Below, piece by piece: positions 43,634 through 55,259 of a stretch of 64,000 bases of DNA. A model generated the notes under the pieces. That model saw nothing but the letters and a program-made list of their open reading frames with translations, did not search any database and was not told where the DNA came from. Origin of the DNA: Limnephilus marmoratus (taxonomy: Eukaryota; Arthropoda; Insecta; Trichoptera; Limnephilidae); the NCBI GenBank assembly GCA_917880885.1, contig OU862930.1:30696040-30760039 (forward strand), given 5' to 3'. How positions within the stretch are numbered: the first letter of the stretch is position 1; each line of letters opens with the position of its first letter. Made by a program: the position numbers and the translations under genes.

Positions 43634-44426
43634 TAATTTCCGGTTGCAGCCATTATTGACGGCCGAATTAATTATTTATTATTTTTGACTTCGGCAGTGT
43701 ACGAATTTCTACCATTTCCGGTTCGATTAAATCTATTATTTGGTAGCCATGTTCGTCATACGCTTTCTTTGACTTCGGCGGTAGTTATAAATTATTCGTC
43801 CATATGAATGTTTTTGCTGTTTACAAAAACATAATGCGTTGTCTATTATGTAATTCCGGTAGACAAGTAAATTTTGTTTCAAATGAAAGAGTTTTGTAAA
43901 GTGTATTTTACTTAATTAGTGTTTTCATGTCTATTTACTCTCACAGGCATTGACATATTACGTTATTGTTTTGACAATAAAATAATATACAGCTGATATT
44001 ATTATCTCATAACTGAAATTGGTGTTTACATTCCAAATCAAATAATCATACGGAATCATATAACGGTTCATTACGACAAAAATAAAACAGTTTAAATAAT
44101 GTTTATATTACAGGGACTCAGGTTCGATCGTAACTGTGACTGTTGACCTTTTCAAATGTCAATCTGACGTTTCAGAATTCCATAGATTTGAAGTATTTGT
44201 TTACAATCTCAACATGACAGCTGTTGTTATTATTCTTATCTGACATATTGTCAAGGTCGGTACCTACAGTGTATTACAAGGTGTTTGGTAAATCAGATTA
44301 TAAATATTAAATTAATTTATAGTTATGAATTATTTTCTAATATTTTCGTAGTTAATAATTTTTACATTTCTTCGGAAATATTTTTGTAGTTTCTTTTGTA
44401 TAAATAGAAACGATTTATATAACAAA
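43634..44426. other. Leader region of the LTR composite, no gene
   Basis: AT-rich, no open frame of note. It contains repeated GACTTCGGC and TTTCCGG motifs. Presumably 5' untranslated or truncated LTR sequence. Confidence 0.35.
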
Positions 44427-45119
44427 ATGGCGATTCCCAATATTAATGGTTCTACTAAAGAGGAATTAGCTTTACTTTTGGAACAAGCGAATATTGTTCC
44501 GGAGCTAACACTTGCCGCTTTGAGAGAACAGGCGCGAGATTACAATAAAAAAATTAAACAAGGTTCTGACCCGGCAAATGAACTTGAGCTTGGAAATGCG
44601 AGTACATCTGCTTCAAATACAACTAATATTGTGAATAATTATTATTCCAATGTTTCTCAAAGTCCCTCTATTCATAATTGGGGGGTCAAATTTAATGGGT
44701 CATCGGATATAAGAGATTTTTTATTACGAGTAGAAGAATTAGCAAGATACCGTCATATAGAGCTATCAGTAGTTGTTACTTTCTTTCCTGATCTTTTAGA
44801 GGGAAGAGCCCTATCATGGTACATAACAGTTTATAGTGATTCGTTGACATGGCTAGAGTTAAAAAAGTTGCTTTTACTCCGCTTCGATAAGAATGCAAAT
44901 CGAACAGAGGCCCTTAAAACGTTACTTACTATGAAACAACAATACAAACAATGCGTTACAGATTACGTTGAGGATGTGCAGTTGGCGAACATGCGTCTTA
45001 ACGTGCCTCTTCCTGAAGAACAGATTGTGGACTTAGTCTGTAATAGTTTGCTTCCAAAGTATGCTATTGTCATAGCATATTTTGATGACAAAAACATTGC
45101 TTCATTACTTAATGTTTGA
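44427..45119 (+). CDS. Gypsy-type gag-like protein
   Basis: A 230-residue open frame. The N-terminus has an S-A-P-like helix pair (E-E-L-A-L-L-L-E, L-T-L-A-A-L-R-E-Q-A). The C-terminal half has the retrotransposon gag pattern (V-K-F-N-G, F-L-x-R-V-E-E-L, L-E-G-R-A-L-S-W-Y, L-L-x-R-F-D, D-Y-V-E-D-V-Q, P-L-P-E-E-Q-I-V). It would form the particle shell. It lacks the zinc knuckle because the element is deleted soon after. Integrase coding follows about 65 bp later, so protease, reverse transcriptase and RNase H are missing. Confidence 0.75.
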   Translation: MAIPNINGSTKEELALLLEQANIVPELTLAALREQARDYNKKIKQGSDPANELELGNASTSASNTTNIVNNYYSNVSQSPSIHNWGVKFNGSSDIRDFLLRVEELARYRHIELSVVVTFFPDLLEGRALSWYITVYSDSLTWLELKKLLLLRFDKNANRTEALKTLLTMKQQYKQCVTDYVEDVQLANMRLNVPLPEEQIVDLVCNSLLPKYAIVIAYFDDKNIASLLNV

Positions 45120-45184
45120 AAACGTTTCGAAATGAGCTTGTCTTTGACTGAGTCAAAGTTCAACTCCGTTATTTTTGGCCGGGG

Positions 45185-46159
45185 ATGTATAGCGATGTTA
45201 AAAAATTTGTTAATAGATGTAAAACGTGCAAAGCACATAAAATAAATACATCTGCGCCGGCTGGCATTTCTACGAATCCAAAAATAGTCAATAGGCCGAT
45301 GCAAATGTTGTCTATCGACCTTGTTGGTCCTCTTCCACGTAGTTACGCGGGATTTATGTACATTTTGTCGGTTTTTGACGTTTTTTCGAAATAAACTTGG
45401 ATTTTTCCACTCAGAAATGCTACTGCTAAAAGCATTGTAAAAAATGTTGAACAATTTATTTTTCTAGTTCCACGGCGTTCCACAAACCTTTGTGTGTGAT
45501 AATGGTAAACAATTTGTTTCAAAAGAATTCAAACAATTGTTGGCCGATTATAATGTTCCTATGCCTTTTTAAAACGCTTATTACACCCCGCAAAATAATG
45601 TTGTTGAGCGATGTAACCAAACAATTGGAACTGCATTGTCTATTTTGACCGAGTCTGACCAACGTAATTGGTCTAGATTTCTGCCACAGATTCAATCAGC
45701 TTTAAATAATACGGTTAATTTTGCTACAGGTTTCACGCCTTTCTTCCTTATGCATGGAAGAGAACAAATCATTGACGGAAAATTTCACAACATTAATATT
45801 TCTTCTGGTGTCACGAACACTACCTTAGAACAATCTAGAGGAGAATTCGCTAAAAAGTTGGAAGAGCTAGCTCCTATTTATGATCAAGTTTCGAATGCGT
45901 TACTTCAAGATTTTAAGAAGAATGCCCAACACTATGTAACTTGCGTCGTAAATCGGTGATTTGCGAAGTTGGTGACGTCGTCTGGAGAAAGAACTTCGTT
46001 CAATCTAGTGGACCGGATTATTTTTCACATAAGTTAGCCCCAAGATTCGTTCGTAATGTCATTAAAGAAAAAGTCTCAGATTTAATTTACACCTTGGCAG
46101 ATATGAAAGGGAAAATTGTGGGAAATTTTCACGTCAAGGATATTGTTCGTCTTGATTAA
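45185..46159 (+). pseudogene. Gypsy-type integrase remnant
   Basis: Starts within the zinc-binding end (R-C-K-T-C-K-A-H) and continues with S-I-D-L-V-G-P-L-P (first catalytic aspartate). After a stop and frame change come G-V-P-Q-T-F-V-C-D-N-G (second aspartate), then an Y-Y-T-P-Q-N-N-V-V-E-R block (catalytic glutamate). The chain continues open at 45636-45959, then the frame changes again to a C-terminal G-D-V-V-W-R-K-N-F domain ending at 46159. Several frameshifts and stops make it inactive. All three acidic positions can still be read. Confidence 0.75.
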
Positions 46160-46190
46160 TTATTAAATAGGTTTTATTATAAGAAGCAAA

Positions 46191-46404
46191 TGTGGTGGCG
46201 TGCAGGACTACCAACCCTTCACGTCATATCATTTGTTTCTTTGCGTATAATCACGCAAAGAAACGCACGCACAGAATAATCTGGTCATGTGATTTAGAGT
46301 TTGGTACCTCCAAAGCACGTGCTCAGAGTGAGCACTACATTCTAGTTTTTTGATGATAAATAAACTATTTACCCTCGTTTAACTAGAATCTGATCTTCTG
46401 ATCA
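46191..46404 (+). repeat. Second LTR type, followed by a primer-site-like sequence
   Basis: Starts TGTGGTGGCGTGCAGG and ends TCTGATCA; contains AATAAA near 46360. TGGCGCCCAA follows at 46406, as at a primer-binding site. It lies 31 bp after the integrase stop, so it can be the 3' LTR of the gag-integrase element. The primer site then means a second internal region begins downstream. Confidence 0.65.
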
Positions 46405-48285
46405 GTGGCGCCCAATTTTTTTTGTTAAGGTTATGTTGTGTCAACTTACCTTAACTTTTAGTGATCTATACAGATACATACATTTGTATACACATTTTAG
46501 AATTAATAATATATTTTATGCCGCAAACTTCTATCTTTGCTATAGACAGCTATTTCAACTCACAAATCGTCACATCTCGCTAATATTACGTATATTATTA
46601 TTATCTGCCTTAGAGTTAAGTCAGTGTACTTCCTCAAGTTCTTTGGAATTGTATTATTTATGTTTTTTTTTAGAGGCTTCCAGGCTCCCTTTGCTTTTCC
46701 AAGGAATTTGAGAAAGGCCATTCTTAAATTTCGTGTATGGGAAAATCTGAGCATCTTTCCAATACACGAAGTTTGTTATTATTATCATTGATGTTTGTAT
46801 TGGTATTTCTTAGATTTAAGTTCTAGTCTAAAAAAAATAAATAAATTAATTAAGGTTATTTTTATGTATAAATTCAAAAGAAAGTAATGCTTCGGCGTAC
46901 TTCTTATTAAGAATTTTCAAAATTGAAATTTGAACTCTACCCTATCATGGGAAAGCTTATTATATGTATACATTTATACATTTGTCTAATTCACATCAAT
47001 TTCTTATAATTAAATTATAATATGTAAATGAAATCCTCAGCACGGGAGATCCCAGTGAGGATATCATTATCTCTACTGTTACTAAGAAATGAAGACAATA
47101 AATCATTATTATTATTATTATTATTATTATTTTAGTTTTAAGTATATTCCTTGGAATTGTGACTTACTGCTAATACCAGTGTTTTACTTTTCAAGTGTAT
47201 TCCTAGGGTCAATCAAATGATTTTGATTGTACTCCCCCTTAATAGTATCGTCTATCTTTAAGATAAGATCGATCACCAAAAAACATGATAAGTATTGCTT
47301 GTTTATTTACAACAATATTTCCCCGAGCAGTGTAAATTGTAAATAATTTTTTATTATTCTTTTTGCATTGGTTTAAGTTTACTTTTGTTGGTTCACTATG
47401 TTATAGCTAGGTATTTTGATATTTTTTAAATTCCTAAGCTTTAAGCCTAACATTCTAGACTCTGTTTTGCTTTTCTTTGTGTTCCTAACGATAATCTTTA
47501 TCACCACCATAGACAGGTTTGTTTTCTATTTTTGAATATCCTGATCTAATTTTTTTGGAAAATAGGTTTTTTGTATATGTAAACCCTACTTTAACCACTT
47601 TGATAGAAAGGTTTTTCCTTTCATAATTGTAAATCCTAATCTGAAAAAATAACTTTGATAGATAGGTAATTGATGTGTAATCCCTATTCTAACCACTTAT
47701 GTATACTTTTAGTAGACAGTAACTCGTTCTAACTAAGTCAATAATACATAGGTATTATATATACATTTTTCGATGCGACCTGTTGGATTTAGGTGGGAAG
47801 ATTGGTTTTACTCGCTATTAAATAATTGACTTCAAATCAGTGCAAGTGAGGGCTGGTTGACCACCCTTGAAATGAAGCCTAATAATGGCAAAGTGTCCTA
47901 CTAAAGAAGAAGTGATGCCTTAAGCAAAACAATTTTTTTTTTCCCTTTAATTTTCTCCTTTTCTTATGTTGTTCCTCTTGTTAAGATGACACGAGAATGG
48001 AAGGTTTTGAGCGACAGCTAATTTCATCAACACCCAGTATCATCAATGCTGAGGGTGCTTGTGGACCACCTATTCTCGTACCATTTTTATTGTTGTTATT
48101 GTTTTCTCATTTATCTAGATTTAAGTGACTTAGTTTTAAGATTGTGTTTTTAGTTACTGAGTATTAATTTTAATTGTTTTTTTTTTAAGTACCTGTCGGA
48201 CCTACCTTTAGTTAGTTAGTTTCTTCGGTTTTGCGGGCGTAGTTTTCATGTTTGTGGGCAAACATTTTCGCGGGAAGGGGGGAAT
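46405..48285. other. Non-coding interior of the LTR composite
   Basis: No convincing gene. It contains an ATT microsatellite (47105-47132), an inverted pair around TTTCGTGTATTGG-like sequence near 46730-46770, and a polypurine tract just before 48286. Confidence 0.4.
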
Positions 48286-49336
48286 TGTCACGATAATAAT
48301 TATTACTTAATAATAATTATTTTCCTGACTTAATAAACCTTCACCTGGCCGCTTACTTTAATTGTTGAATCGCCGTATTTTGGATTTTTTCGATTGGCAA
48401 CGGTATTGTTAAATTTCCGACGTCACCTTTTGGATTTCCGCCATATGGGAGCCCGACGTGAATTCGAATCGTCGCCTAATCTTATAAGTTTGTGTTCATT
48501 ATGTGTTAATGTCACAGTTACGGGTCAATACCTTTTACCAGAATTATGACACTAATTTTAACCGTGATTCGTATGTAGCTGAGTGTGTGGATCGCATTCT
48601 TTTTGAATTGTCCCGAAGCGACGAGAGATCGCCATGTTTTTAAGGCTAACACACCGCCGTGTTCAAAATTGAGTGTGAAATATCTGAAGAATCGCGGCTA
48701 TAGCAGTCGATGGCTTGACGTAAATAAGGCCCGGTAACAAGCGACGGTCGTGGCGGTACCTATTTGTCGCGATATCCGCCGATGGATGGATTCCTGGCGC
48801 TCATCTTCGGATGAAGCATGCTGATCGAAACGGGATTCTACCCGGTGCTCCTTGATGTGCTCAAACCGGAGCCCTGGTCCTGATCGGGAGCTTGGATCTT
48901 GCTCCCTGGCGAATCGTCTGGTTACTTGGAGGCTTTCCTTGGGGTCTTTTCTCGGTGCCCGAACTGGAGATGGAGCGAGACTACAGCCCGTGCTTCCTCA
49001 GTACGCTGTGTGAAGCCGAATAAAGTGTTCGCGTGAATTAAGAAGTATTTTGTTTAGAACCATGGTCCGCAGGTACGCTATTTCTTTATTTTAGTTAATT
49101 GCCTCTTAGATTTCAGAACAGGTTATGTTTTCTTTGGGAAATGAATCCCGGTCCCTTGAAGGGCACCGTTGTATTGGAGATTTAAATATAGTTGTAATTG
49201 TTACTAGATAAACTCTTTTATTCCCCTAGCCTAACTATCCTTACCGGAGGGAAATCTGCATTCTCCCTTCCCACCATCCTGAGGGAGTTTCTCATGCTCT
49301 GTATAAAAAATGGTGCCAAGGAACCATTATGTTGCA
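48286..49336 (+). repeat. 3' LTR (or LTR plus leader) of the outer LTR element
   Basis: The first 159 bp match 43471-43633. The remainder contains a TGGGAGCCCGACGTG stretch at 48446, which could be a primer site, and AATAAAGTGTTCGCG near 49020, which could be an LTR polyadenylation signal. Both readings are possible. The end at 49336 is fixed by the target duplication. Confidence 0.5.
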
Positions 49337-49980
49337 AGTCTAACGACCCACATGCTGAATCACAGTGGAGAAAAACCTTTTTCCTGTTCCGAGTGCAACT
49401 ATTCATGTAATCACAAGGGCAGTTTGACGATCCACAGTGGAGAAAAACCTCTTTCGTAAAACTATTCATATTCTCAAATGAGCAAACTCACGAGCCACAA
49501 GCTAACTCACAGTGGAGAAAAACTTTTCCTGTTCCGAGTGCAATTATTCATGTAATCAAAAGTGCAGTCTAATGGTCCACATGCTGAATCACAGTGGAGA
49601 AAAACCTTTTTTTTTTGTTCCGAGTGCAATTATTCATGTTTTGAAAAGAGTAAACCCACGAGGCACAAGCTGACTCACAGTGGAGAAAAAACCTTTATCA
49701 TGTTTTGAGAGCAATTATTCATTTTCTCAAAGAAGAGATTTATAGAAACACATGCTGACCCACAATGGGGGGAAAGGTTTTTTATGTTCGAAGTAAAATT
49801 TTATGTTCGGCAATTTAACGAGCCACCTGCTGACTTACTGTTGAGAAAACCCTTTATTATGATCTTAGAGCAGCTATTCGTCTTCTCAAATGATAGATTT
49901 AAAGTACGTGCGAACTAACTTTGCAGAATAAACGTTTTCGTATTTTGTCTGCTATTAGGTATGCCTTTTCTGGAAGTGAC
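49337..49980 (+). pseudogene. Decayed C-terminal part of the gene B finger array
   Basis: Finger repeats resume after the LTR element (C-S-E-C-N-Y-S-C-N-H-K-G) but with deletions, frame changes and a lost finger core near 49430-49460. Matching decayed fingers are at the distal end of gene A (10640-10900), so the decay partly predates the duplication. Confidence 0.7.
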
Positions 49981-50090
49981 TTTATCAAGACACTTTTTTT
50001 TGGTCCGTGCATTACGAATTGAATTGCAATTTCACAAAATCAATCACAATTTTTTTTCTTGCTCGAAACTAGCAGTTATCGGTTAAGACC

Positions 50091-50870
50091 AAAGGTCGGC
50101 AGAGTGCGGCTCCGGATCCGCATCAAGGGCGGATCCAGCTTTGGCGCCAGGGGGGGGTCACATAGCTCCAGGGGGGGGTCACAAATTCGTGGTCAAGTCA
50201 CTAGAAGTTATAATTTAATTTTGATAATAATAGATACAAGTAAAAAGTAGGTCCACCTACGTTCTGGACCCAGCCCAGGGGGGTCATGACCCCCCCCCCC
50301 TGGATCCGCCCTTGATCCGCATGCTACTCTTTGGCCCCTTAAGTACGGTTCTGGCGCCAATTTTCAAGGACCAAACATTTTATTTCGTGGAAGACGTTAC
50401 GTGAAGGGATAGGAAACACATTTTTCGTCGTTGTAAGAAGTCATTTCATTCGAAAACAAATTATCCCTTTTTACTCAAGATTTTGAAAGGGAAACTTAGT
50501 TTCACTTTCCGAGTCTGCTGAACTATCGCCAAGAAAATAATTCCTCAATTGACAAACATTATTTCAAAACAATCATTTTAAATATGAGGGAAGCGTTTCT
50601 CAGTAGGTTTTAGGAATTTAAAAACAGCACAGTGATCTTAACTTTGGTCAAACACCCTCTTAATGCTTCGATAATAGTTTTGAATTTTCTCCTTTCTACA
50701 TTGACATTGGCACCCTTGAAATACAATTGTTGGATTTAAAAAACAAGGAAATATCGAGTTCTAAATTTAAACGTCTTTGTGTTTTGTGAGAAGAAGACAT
50801 GTGAGCTAAGTTCACAACACAAGTGGTCTGCTTTGAAATTCAAAGTACGAAATTGACGATAAGCACATGA
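50091..50870 (+). mobile_element. hAT terminus and transposase C-terminal remnant
   Basis: AGGTCGGCAGAGTGCGGCTC (about 50094) and the following GCTACTCTTTGGCCCC (50323), separated by a MITE, form a hAT end of the type seen in SCAND3/GTF2IRD2-like elements. Around 50680-50780 the plus strand encodes F-E-F-S-P-F-Y-I-D, L-E-I-Q-L-L-D-L-K-N and K-F-K-R-L-C, as in the C-terminal part of such transposases. No intact frame. Confidence 0.5.
50124..50314. mobile_element. 191-bp hAT MITE with 8-bp TSD, copy 2
   Basis: Same family and length as 23665-23855, opposite orientation. A perfect 8-bp duplication ATCCGCAT flanks it (50116-50123 and 50315-50322). Confidence 0.9.
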
Positions 50871-50925
50871 TTTATAATTATGATTCTAATCACCTCATCC
50901 GTAGAGAGTGATGTCCAAAGTTTGG

Positions 50926-51360
50926 TTAAAGATAGAATACGAATTTCGAAATGATTAAATAGAAAATCGTTTCGAAATGATTAAAAGTTGTGTACGAATA
51001 GATAACAGGAACCGATAAGGCGTTGGAGTTTCCGAAAACGATATAATTTTTTTGAAAAAAGTCCAGCAGAATATATAATGTTGGACTTAATGACGATTGA
51101 ACTCGTTCTTCAGAGTGGAGTTCAGTTTTGTTAACTTGGCCATCTAAGATGGGCCAAGAGTCGTTTGGCTGGACAAACCCAGAGGGCTCCGCCCACCATA
51201 ACACGTTACGGATAAGAACGGCCTGAGAATGGCCACGTGAAGCGATATCCGATGAATTATCAACCGATGATGCTTGACGCCGATGATTAGATGCGATAAC
51301 TGTCAAAAGCGATAATTGGTCGGGGTACCAATTCTTGTGACAAATGTCATCGGGTGGAGT
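50926..51360 (-). pseudogene. BEL/Pao pol, downstream part
   Basis: On the minus strand, directly after the target duplication, D-D-I-C-H-K-N-W-Y-P-D is followed by S-S-D-I-A-S-R-G and L-W-W-A-E-P. The latter is the N-P-A-D-x-A-S-R-G ... L-W-W-x-G-P signature of BEL/Pao pol after the RNase H region. This joins in frame to the upstream part ending at 56797, once the 5.4-kb insertion is ignored. It is broken after about 51060. Confidence 0.75.
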
Positions 51361-52074
51361 GTCTGGTGTAAGGCGGCCAACCGTCCCGCATTGACGGTTG
51401 TAGTCCCGCATTGAAATATTTAATAAAATAGTCCCGCAAATCGTCTAAAGCGTCCCGCATGTCCCGCATTCCTATATTTTTGTAATATTGCCTATGGTAG
51501 ATAACCTCTAAGAGAGTGAGTTTCTGAGACAAATTAGTGTTCAAGAGAGTGAGTTATTTTTTCGAAATAAGATTTTAAACAACAATTTATAGTATGTATT
51601 GTAAAAAAAATAACTTTTTATTAAAAATACCTACATAAAACTAAAATAAACGATTTAATCAGATATTAAAAACAACAAAAAATTTCATGTTAATATTAAA
51701 AATTAATATTATTAATAGGAGAAATTCCAAAAACACCGACGCACCATGTGCGTCCATACTCCTTTGAGCAGATTTTTTTTTGGACGCCAACGGTGCGGCC
51801 ATACTTTCCTAAAGGATAAATAAACTATCGCTATGTTTTGTATTTTAACCATTTCCGTTCATCTGTGGTTAAGTTAATAACAATATTTGTCCCTAGAAAA
51901 GGCCCGAAGATATCGATCTAGGGATTGGTTTATTTGTGTAAGCCAAAGAGCGCCAGTGTAAGCAGGGCTGGGCAGTATTTGAAATACTTTTAATTGAAAT
52001 ACAAATACGTATTTTGTATTTTTATTTAAATTACTTCCTAAAAATGTATTTTGTAAGTAATTGGTTTTCAATTA

Positions 52075-52245
52075 AGGAACGTACCCATACTACGTGACCT
52101 CTTCGGGGGGGGGGGGGGGGGTCTTCAAGATGTCACGCTTGGAACAAATGAGCGGCGGTTTGCTTAGGATTTTGGTCACCGGGGGGGGGGGGGGGGGGGG
52201 GGTAAAAATTGCAAAAAATTGGTCACGTAGTATGGGTACGTTCCC
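52075..52245. mobile_element. TTA-flanked MITE, intact copy
   Basis: Ends are AGGAACGTACCCATACTACG and the complement, flanked by TTA. It contains two G-runs of about 18-20. It is the uninterrupted relative of the split copy at 11-2901. Confidence 0.85.
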
Positions 52246-52854
52246 TTACCTGCTGGCCCTGCTGCTGGGGTAATTTGTAATTTGAATTTTAAATACTTAT
52301 GGCTTCAATATACATTTTCAAATACATTTTGCGATCTTAATAATGATAATGAAAAATAAACACACGTAGATAAGGGGGCGTTCAAGTATTACGTAACGCA
52401 ATTTTTGAAGATTTTTGACCCCCCCTCCCCCCCATGTAACGCGCCGTAACGTTTTCCTGTTCAACCCCCCCCCCCCCCTAAGCGTTACGTAACACCCAAG
52501 TAACAATGTTTACCCGAAAGTCACAATTTAGTTGCGTAACGTACTGAAATGTCGCTTAAATACCCTTTTTCTTGATTTTATCTCGTTTGCGGTAATAACT
52601 AAAACATAACTTCTAACTCGCGATACATTAAATACATTTTATATATTCATATTGTCATTTTGAAAAAAAATTGAGAATATTATTATTTTTATCGGCCTTG
52701 TATTCCTTCCAGATCTCCACAATTTAACACTGTCTGACCTAGAATAAACCTACATGGTTTTACAACACATACTTTCTTTTACATTAGCTTTAGTGAGGAG
52801 GCCCTGAGGAAAGTAATTTCTCTTAGTTTTCCCTGTGGAGCAACACTTTACTCC

Positions 52855-54180
52855 ACTATGATTCACAAGCTGACTCATAGTGGAGTTAAACCTTTTCCAC
52901 GTCCCGAATGCAGTTATGCAAGTTCTCAAAGGGAAGATTTAAAAATCAACAGTATGATTCACAGAAGAAAAAAACCATTTTCATGTCCTGACTGCAACTA
53001 TTCGTGTCCTCTAAAGAGATATCTAAGAAGTCACTTGCTGACTCACGGTGTAGAAAAACCGTTTTCATGTTCCGACTGCAACTATTCATGTACTACGAAG
53101 AGAAATCTAAAAATTACCCATGTTTACCCACAGTGGAGAAAAATCCATTTCATGTCCTGACTGCAACTATTCTACTTCTCGAAAAAAAATAACGAAAACG
53201 GCACTTGCTAACTCACAGTGACGAAAAACCTTTTTCTTGTTCCGATTGCGAATATTCATACGCTACACAACGTTATCCAAAAGTTCACGTGTTGAACCAC
53301 ACTGGACCAAAACCTTTTTCATGTGCCGACTGCAATTATTCATGTAGTGCAAAGGAACTTCTTAGCATTTGCTTACTCAAAGTGATACAAAACCTTTTAC
53401 ATGTTTCTACTGCACTATTCATGTTCTACAAAGAGTCACCAAAAATCACATGTTAACGCACAGTGGACAAAAACCATTTTCCTGTCCAGAATGCAGTTAT
53501 ACAAGTTCTCAAAAGGACAATTTATAAATCCACCGTGCGATTTACAGAAGAGAAAACCTTTTACATGTCCTGACTGCAACTATTTGTGTTCTTAAAAGGG
53601 ATATCCAAGAATTCTTTTGCTGACTCTAATGATTGTGGAGAAAAGCATTTTTCATGTTCCGACTGTAACTATTCAGAGAAATAAAAAAAATCATATGTTT
53701 ACTCACAGTGGTGAAAAACCCATTTCATGCCCTGACTGCAACTATTCTTCTTCTCGAAAAAAAAACTAAAACGGCACTTGCTAATTCACAGTGATGAAAA
53801 ACCTTTTACTTGTCCCGAATGCGACTATTCAGGCGCTACAAAACGGTATCTAAAAATTCACATGTTTACCAACACTGGACCAAAACCTTTTTCGTGTCCC
53901 AACTGCAATTATTCATGTTGTACAAAGGAACTTCTTAAAAATCATTTGCTGACTCACAGTGCTACAAAACCACTTACATGTTTCTACTGCAACTATTCGT
54001 GTTCTACAAAGAGGCATGAAAAATCACTTGTTTACCTTCAGCAGACAAAACTATTTTTTTGTCCCAGCGTGGCTTTTCAAGTTCTCGAAAGGGAGATTAA
54101 AAAATCCACAGAACGATTCAAAGTGAAAAAAACCTTTTTCATGTTCTGAGTGTAACTATGCATTTACTACGAAACCTAGC
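52855..54180 (+). pseudogene. Zinc-finger family 3 array inside a transposon
   Basis: Fingers of form P-F-S-C-P-D-C-N-Y-S-C-x-x-K-R-x-L-x-x-H-x-L-T-H occur with G-E-K-P-like linkers replaced by V-E-K-P, D-E-K-P or G-P-K-P. About 14 fingers can be traced over five overlapping frames (for example 52858-53160, 53205-53456, 53778-54149), with frameshifts and stops between. The pattern C-P-D-C-N-Y-S-C and spacing are like gene A/B, but the sequence has diverged strongly. No start exon or splice structure was recognised. Not functional as it stands. Confidence 0.7.
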
Positions 54181-54750
54181 TTTAGGTAATATTATTACAT
54201 TTAAGCAGTAAACTAACCTGTGTGTAATAACTAAAAAGCGTTATTCTTACTAAAAACTCTCGTATAACATCATTCATATGTTGAATAATTTTTTTTTTTT
54301 TTTAATTTTTCTTTTGCTGTCTTCCAAATTTGGTTGGCATTTTTTTGTTGCGCTGCGCTGGCAAGTCAGCATGAGAGCCTTTATAGTCCAATAACAGCTG
54401 ATGATGTAAATCTCCCGGTTTGGAGGACATTATAATTGCTAAAAACTCACATTAACAACACTGACTACAGCAAATTGTGTTGATGCGTATTTCGTGTTTA
54501 AAACACTAACAAATACTGACAACGAAAATAAAATGAAAATGACGCACAATACAGTCGAGGAATTCCCCGTACAACATAAACTAAAAGGCTTGCCAACTTG
54601 GAAGATTTCAATTCCTTAGTTGTTTATTTAAATAAAGAAAAACATGTTACGTAACGCGTCCTTCGAACCCCCCCCCCCTCCCCGTAACGCGCCGTAACGT
54701 TTCACCAGACCCCCCCTCCCCCACCAAGTGCGTTACGTAATACTTGAACG
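54160..54750. other. 3' flank of the captured finger array
   Basis: AT-rich, no gene; ends in the subterminal GTAACGCG region of the TIR element. Confidence 0.4.
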
Positions 54751-54831
54751 GCCCCTAATAGACTAAAAGCGCTAGAATCCTGTACTATTGTCCTTTGCTA
54801 TAGCACTCTTACTAATGATTGTAGTTCTCTT

Positions 54832-55002
54832 GGGGGCATATATTAATTACGTGGGCTCAAAAAGGGAGGGAGGGTTCAGCAAAATCTCACGTTACTTGAA
54901 AAGAATAAACGAATTGGCCCAAATTTATCTCGTCACCAAGGGGCGGGGGGGGGGGGGTCTAGTTTGGAAGAAAAACTGCTCACGTAGTTAATGTATGCCC
55001 CC
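54832..55002. mobile_element. Short G-rich MITE, third TACGT-type family
   Basis: Ends GGGGGCATATATTAATTACG and the complement of GGGGGCATACATTAACTACG. It contains a G-run. Target duplication not resolved. The architecture resembles the MITEs at 52075 and 52374. Confidence 0.6.
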
Positions 55003-55259
55003 TTATCATTGCTTAATGTGCTGTAATTTTTTTTTACGTCGTGTTAGTTATTTACATTGTCCTGTTATTGTACATTTTGTATCATATTATATTATACTTG
55101 GCATTGCTTTGTATTGTACATTTTTGGATCATAGTATTAGATTAAGCACTATAGGAATAATTTGACTGAATACTAGATTATTTTTAAGTTAATTACTGTA
55201 GAGCGCCCTTGAAGTGAAATAACACAAAACTGCGCTATGAAAATGACATCCATTTATAT

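Larger units (their letters stand above)
43471..49336 (+). mobile_element. LTR-retrotransposon composite inserted in the gene B array
   Basis: The insert starts TGTCACGATAATAATT and ends TTGCA. AGTC is repeated on each side (43467-43470 and 49337-49340), and the finger sequence resumes exactly. The first ~163 bp (43471-43633) recur at 48286-48444, preceded by a polypurine tract (GGGAAGGGGGGAAT). The 3' copy continues with an AATAAA (about 49020) to the CA end, giving a possible ~1,050-bp LTR whose 5' partner is truncated. The inside holds gag and integrase pieces and a second LTR type at 46191-46404, so at least two elements are merged. Confidence 0.65.
52374..54755 (+). mobile_element. TAA-flanked TIR element carrying a zinc-finger array
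   Basis: Ends read GGGGGCGTTCAAGTATTACG and the complement, flanked by TAA (52371-52373 and 54756-54758). Subterminal regions contain GTAACGCGCCGTAACG and C-runs. The inside holds finger family 3 (52855-54180). A truncated relative lies at 32925-33905. Confidence 0.75.

Noticed and set aside
53004..53192. Alternative frames in the family 3 finger array
   Set aside because: These are shifted readings of the same finger repeats.
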